Under the pieces are notes generated by a model. The model did no database searches, was not told the DNA's origin, and worked only from the letters and a program-made list of their open reading frames with translations. From GCA-2401735 sp051252095 (GTDB lineage Bacteria; Pseudomonadota; Gammaproteobacteria; Burkholderiales; Methylophilaceae), in assembly GCA_051252095.1 (NCBI GenBank), contig JBPOFK010000001.1:186001-250000 (forward strand): a stretch of 64,000 bases of DNA, given 5' to 3'. The translations under genes and the position numbers were made by a program. Below, in pieces: positions 62,252 through 64,000 of the stretch (position 1 is the first letter of the stretch; every line of letters begins with the position of its first letter).

Positions 62252-63310
62252 ATGGAATATACCAAGTTAGGTAATAGCAATATATCTGTTTCGAAAGTGT
62301 GCTTAGGCACGATGACATTCGGCGATCAAAACACAGAAGCAGAAGCGCATGAACAACTAGATTACGCGTTGGCACAGGGTATCAACTTTATTGATACTGC
62401 TGAAATGTACCCAGTGCCGCCCAAAGCGGAAACCTTTACACGAACAGAAACCATGATTGGTCCTTGGTTAAAAAAACAAGCCCGAGACAAGATTGTTTTG
62501 GGCAGCAAGGTAGCAGGGCGCAATCGATACATGCCGTGGATTCGCAATGGCGATGACTCACTCACCCCAGCCAATATCCGCAATGCAATTGAAGACTCAC
62601 TCAAGCGCTTGCAAACAGATTATTTGGATATATACCAAATTCATTGGCCAGAGCGTAATGTGCCGTTATTTGGGCAATATCAGTTTGATCCTGCACTAGA
62701 GTTTGATGATGCGGGGAATGAGAAAGCGTGGGTGAGTATTCAAACCCAATTAGAAACACTGGCAGCATTAATCAAAGAAGGTAAAGTGCGTGCGGTAGGT
62801 ATTTCTAACGAAACGCCTTGGGGTGTGATGGAGTTTTGTCGCATTGCGGATGCGTTTAATTTACCGCGCATTGCGACCATACAAAACTGTTATAACCTGA
62901 TGAATCGTGGCATGGAGTTTGGTTTAACTGAGGTGTTGTATCGAGAAAATATTAGTTTGCTTGCTTACTCACCGCTGGCGTTTGGTCATCTCACAGCAAA
63001 GTACCTAGATAACCCACAAGCCAAAGGACGCGTGACCCAATTTTTGGGTTATGCAAAACGCTATAAAAAGCCTAATGTAATGCCTGCTGTAGTGGCGTAT
63101 GCCAAATTAGCCCGTGAAAATGGCTTGACGCCTACGCAAATGGCCTTAAGTTACGTTTATCATCGTTGGTTTGTCGCCAGCACGATTATTGGCGCAACCA
63201 CGATGGCGCAATTAAAAGAAAATGTTGGCGCGTATCAAACAGTGCTACATGATGATGTGATTGCCGATATTGAACAGATTCATCTCTCCATGATGAATCC
63301 TGCACCCTAG
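62252..63310 (+). CDS. tas: NAD(P)H-dependent aldo/keto reductase, Tas-like
   Basis: This TIM-barrel AKR has 352 residues. It begins MEYTKLGNSNISVSKVCLGTMTFGDQNTEAEAHEQLDYAL, like E. coli Tas. The active-site tyrosine is in DTAEMYPVPP, with a lysine in KIVLGSKVAGR and a histidine in YQIHWPER. The substrate is open, and reduction of aldehydes, or the DNA/prephenate role suggested for Tas, are both possible. The ATG at 62252 is preferred to the TTG one codon upstream. Confidence 0.92.
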   Translation: MEYTKLGNSNISVSKVCLGTMTFGDQNTEAEAHEQLDYALAQGINFIDTAEMYPVPPKAETFTRTETMIGPWLKKQARDKIVLGSKVAGRNRYMPWIRNGDDSLTPANIRNAIEDSLKRLQTDYLDIYQIHWPERNVPLFGQYQFDPALEFDDAGNEKAWVSIQTQLETLAALIKEGKVRAVGISNETPWGVMEFCRIADAFNLPRIATIQNCYNLMNRGMEFGLTEVLYRENISLLAYSPLAFGHLTAKYLDNPQAKGRVTQFLGYAKRYKKPNVMPAVVAYAKLARENGLTPTQMALSYVYHRWFVASTIIGATTMAQLKENVGAYQTVLHDDVIADIEQIHLSMMNPAP

Positions 63311-63326
63311 CCATCAGATGCTTATA

Positions 63327-63980
63327 TCAAGAACGCTTACCTCTGTTTTTGATTAAGCCAAATAGTACAAAACCAATGCCAATGGCTAACCCTGATAAAA
63401 CGATGCTTGCCATATGCATTTTAATGAAGGCGATACTACTGAAGTAGTAGCCGAGTAGCATGAGGATGACGACCCATTGAACGGCACCAATTGTCGAGTA
63501 GATCAAGTATTGGTGGTGGTTCATTTTTGTGATGCCTGCCAACAAAGGCGCAAAAGTGCGCACCATGGCGATAAACGGAGAAATCATTAAAGTAAGCTGA
63601 CCATATTTGGCATAAAACTTCCTTGTTTTATCTAATGCCTTGTCATTAAGCCAAGCATGATTGATCTGTAGGCTTTTGTTATGCGCAATCGTATTGCCAA
63701 ACAGGTTGCCAATACGATAACTCACTATATTGCCAATAATAGCACCGCCTAACAATGCGGCAGCTGTTGATGGTATGGTTAATGAGCCGATACTGCAAAA
63801 CGAGCCAGCGACAAAAATGAGCGGGTTGCCAGGTAAGAAGAAAAGCGGAAAGATGCCAATCTCTAAAAATACAATAGAAAATAATAATAGATAAATCAGG
63901 TTGCCATGCATGCCAATAAATACAGCGATTTGCGTATCTAGGTGCATGAGTAAGTTTAATATTTCCATCGCGTCCACCAT
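63327..63980 (-). CDS. DedA-family membrane protein
   Basis: This 217-residue DedA/SNARE-associated membrane protein has the family segments IFPLFFLPGNPLIFVAGSF, GNIVSYRIGNLFG and the conserved FYAKYGQLTLMISPFIAMVRTFAPLLAGI with its arginine. DedA proteins act as lipid scramblases or transporters of undecaprenyl phosphate, linked to proton-motive force. The start at 63980 is used. An ATG at 63968 with GGTGG upstream is an alternative. The gene converges on the aldo/keto reductase. Confidence 0.92.
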   Translation of the reverse strand: MVDAMEILNLLMHLDTQIAVFIGMHGNLIYLLLFSIVFLEIGIFPLFFLPGNPLIFVAGSFCSIGSLTIPSTAAALLGGAIIGNIVSYRIGNLFGNTIAHNKSLQINHAWLNDKALDKTRKFYAKYGQLTLMISPFIAMVRTFAPLLAGITKMNHHQYLIYSTIGAVQWVVILMLLGYYFSSIAFIKMHMASIVLSGLAIGIGFVLFGLIKNRGKRS

Positions 63981-64000
63981 TTGGCCTGATATTTTGTTGT

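Noticed and set aside
1..64000. tRNA, rRNA, CRISPR arrays and common riboswitches
   Set aside because: I found no cloverleaf, rRNA segment, regularly spaced direct repeats or recognisable riboswitch core by eye.

Overview
The window is a contiguous stretch of bacterial chromosome, moderately AT-rich, with about 67 genes, no rRNA or tRNA gene and no CRISPR array. The gene orders dusB-fis-purH-purD and polA / LOG-family gene / DUF2782 gene / thrB / BPSS1780-family gene / uvrD are typical of Betaproteobacteria. Together with the low G+C and the repeat types, this points to a methylotroph of the Methylophilaceae (Methylotenera-like). The family is certain only by inference.

Region 1 (1-12 kb) holds the end of purine synthesis (purD, purH) behind fis and dusB, then a divergent AcrR-type regulator with two palindromic operators and a complete RND efflux operon (adaptor, pump, outer-membrane channel), then an MHS-type transporter. 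Region 2 (12-21.4 kb) holds a CinA-like protein, a MOSC protein and yaaA, then an iron-uptake locus. That locus has a Fur-like box, exbB, two exbD genes, tonB and a Fiu/PiuA-type receptor with a strong terminator, followed by an FMN alpha-hydroxy-acid dehydrogenase and a PiuC/YbiX hydroxylase. glpE follows. Region 3 (21.4-23 kb) has two repeat elements and a frameshifted HEPN-like pseudogene.

Region 4 (23-31.2 kb) is the conserved polA-to-uvrD block. Region 5 (31.2-46.4 kb) contains a candidate small RNA, a chromate transporter, ung and a GDT1-like protein. It also has a module of a RimK-type ligase fused to an RCK_C domain, an AstE-like deacylase and a RimB-like protease. Hydrolases, an MsbA-type ABC exporter, a GAF-GGDEF diguanylate cyclase and an FKBP complete it. 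Region 6 (46.5-53.2 kb) is mixed housekeeping and detoxification genes. Several convergent gene ends there carry a short GGCGGAC-type hairpin repeat.

Region 7 (53-59.3 kb) is the most accessory-like part. It has a YcgR-like PilZ gene with a degenerate tandem-duplication scar, a HExxH metallopeptidase, small orphan genes, and a second partial copy of the large repeat. It ends with a strongly AT-rich single gene for a 627-residue protein that combines an apparently dead HD-like N-terminus with a C-terminal PD-(D/E)XK-like nuclease motif. This last gene is the best candidate for an undescribed system, possibly anti-phage. Region 8 (59.4-64 kb) is groES-groEL with an upstream CIRCE element for HrcA, a conserved hypothetical gene, a Tas-type aldo/keto reductase and a DedA-family membrane protein.
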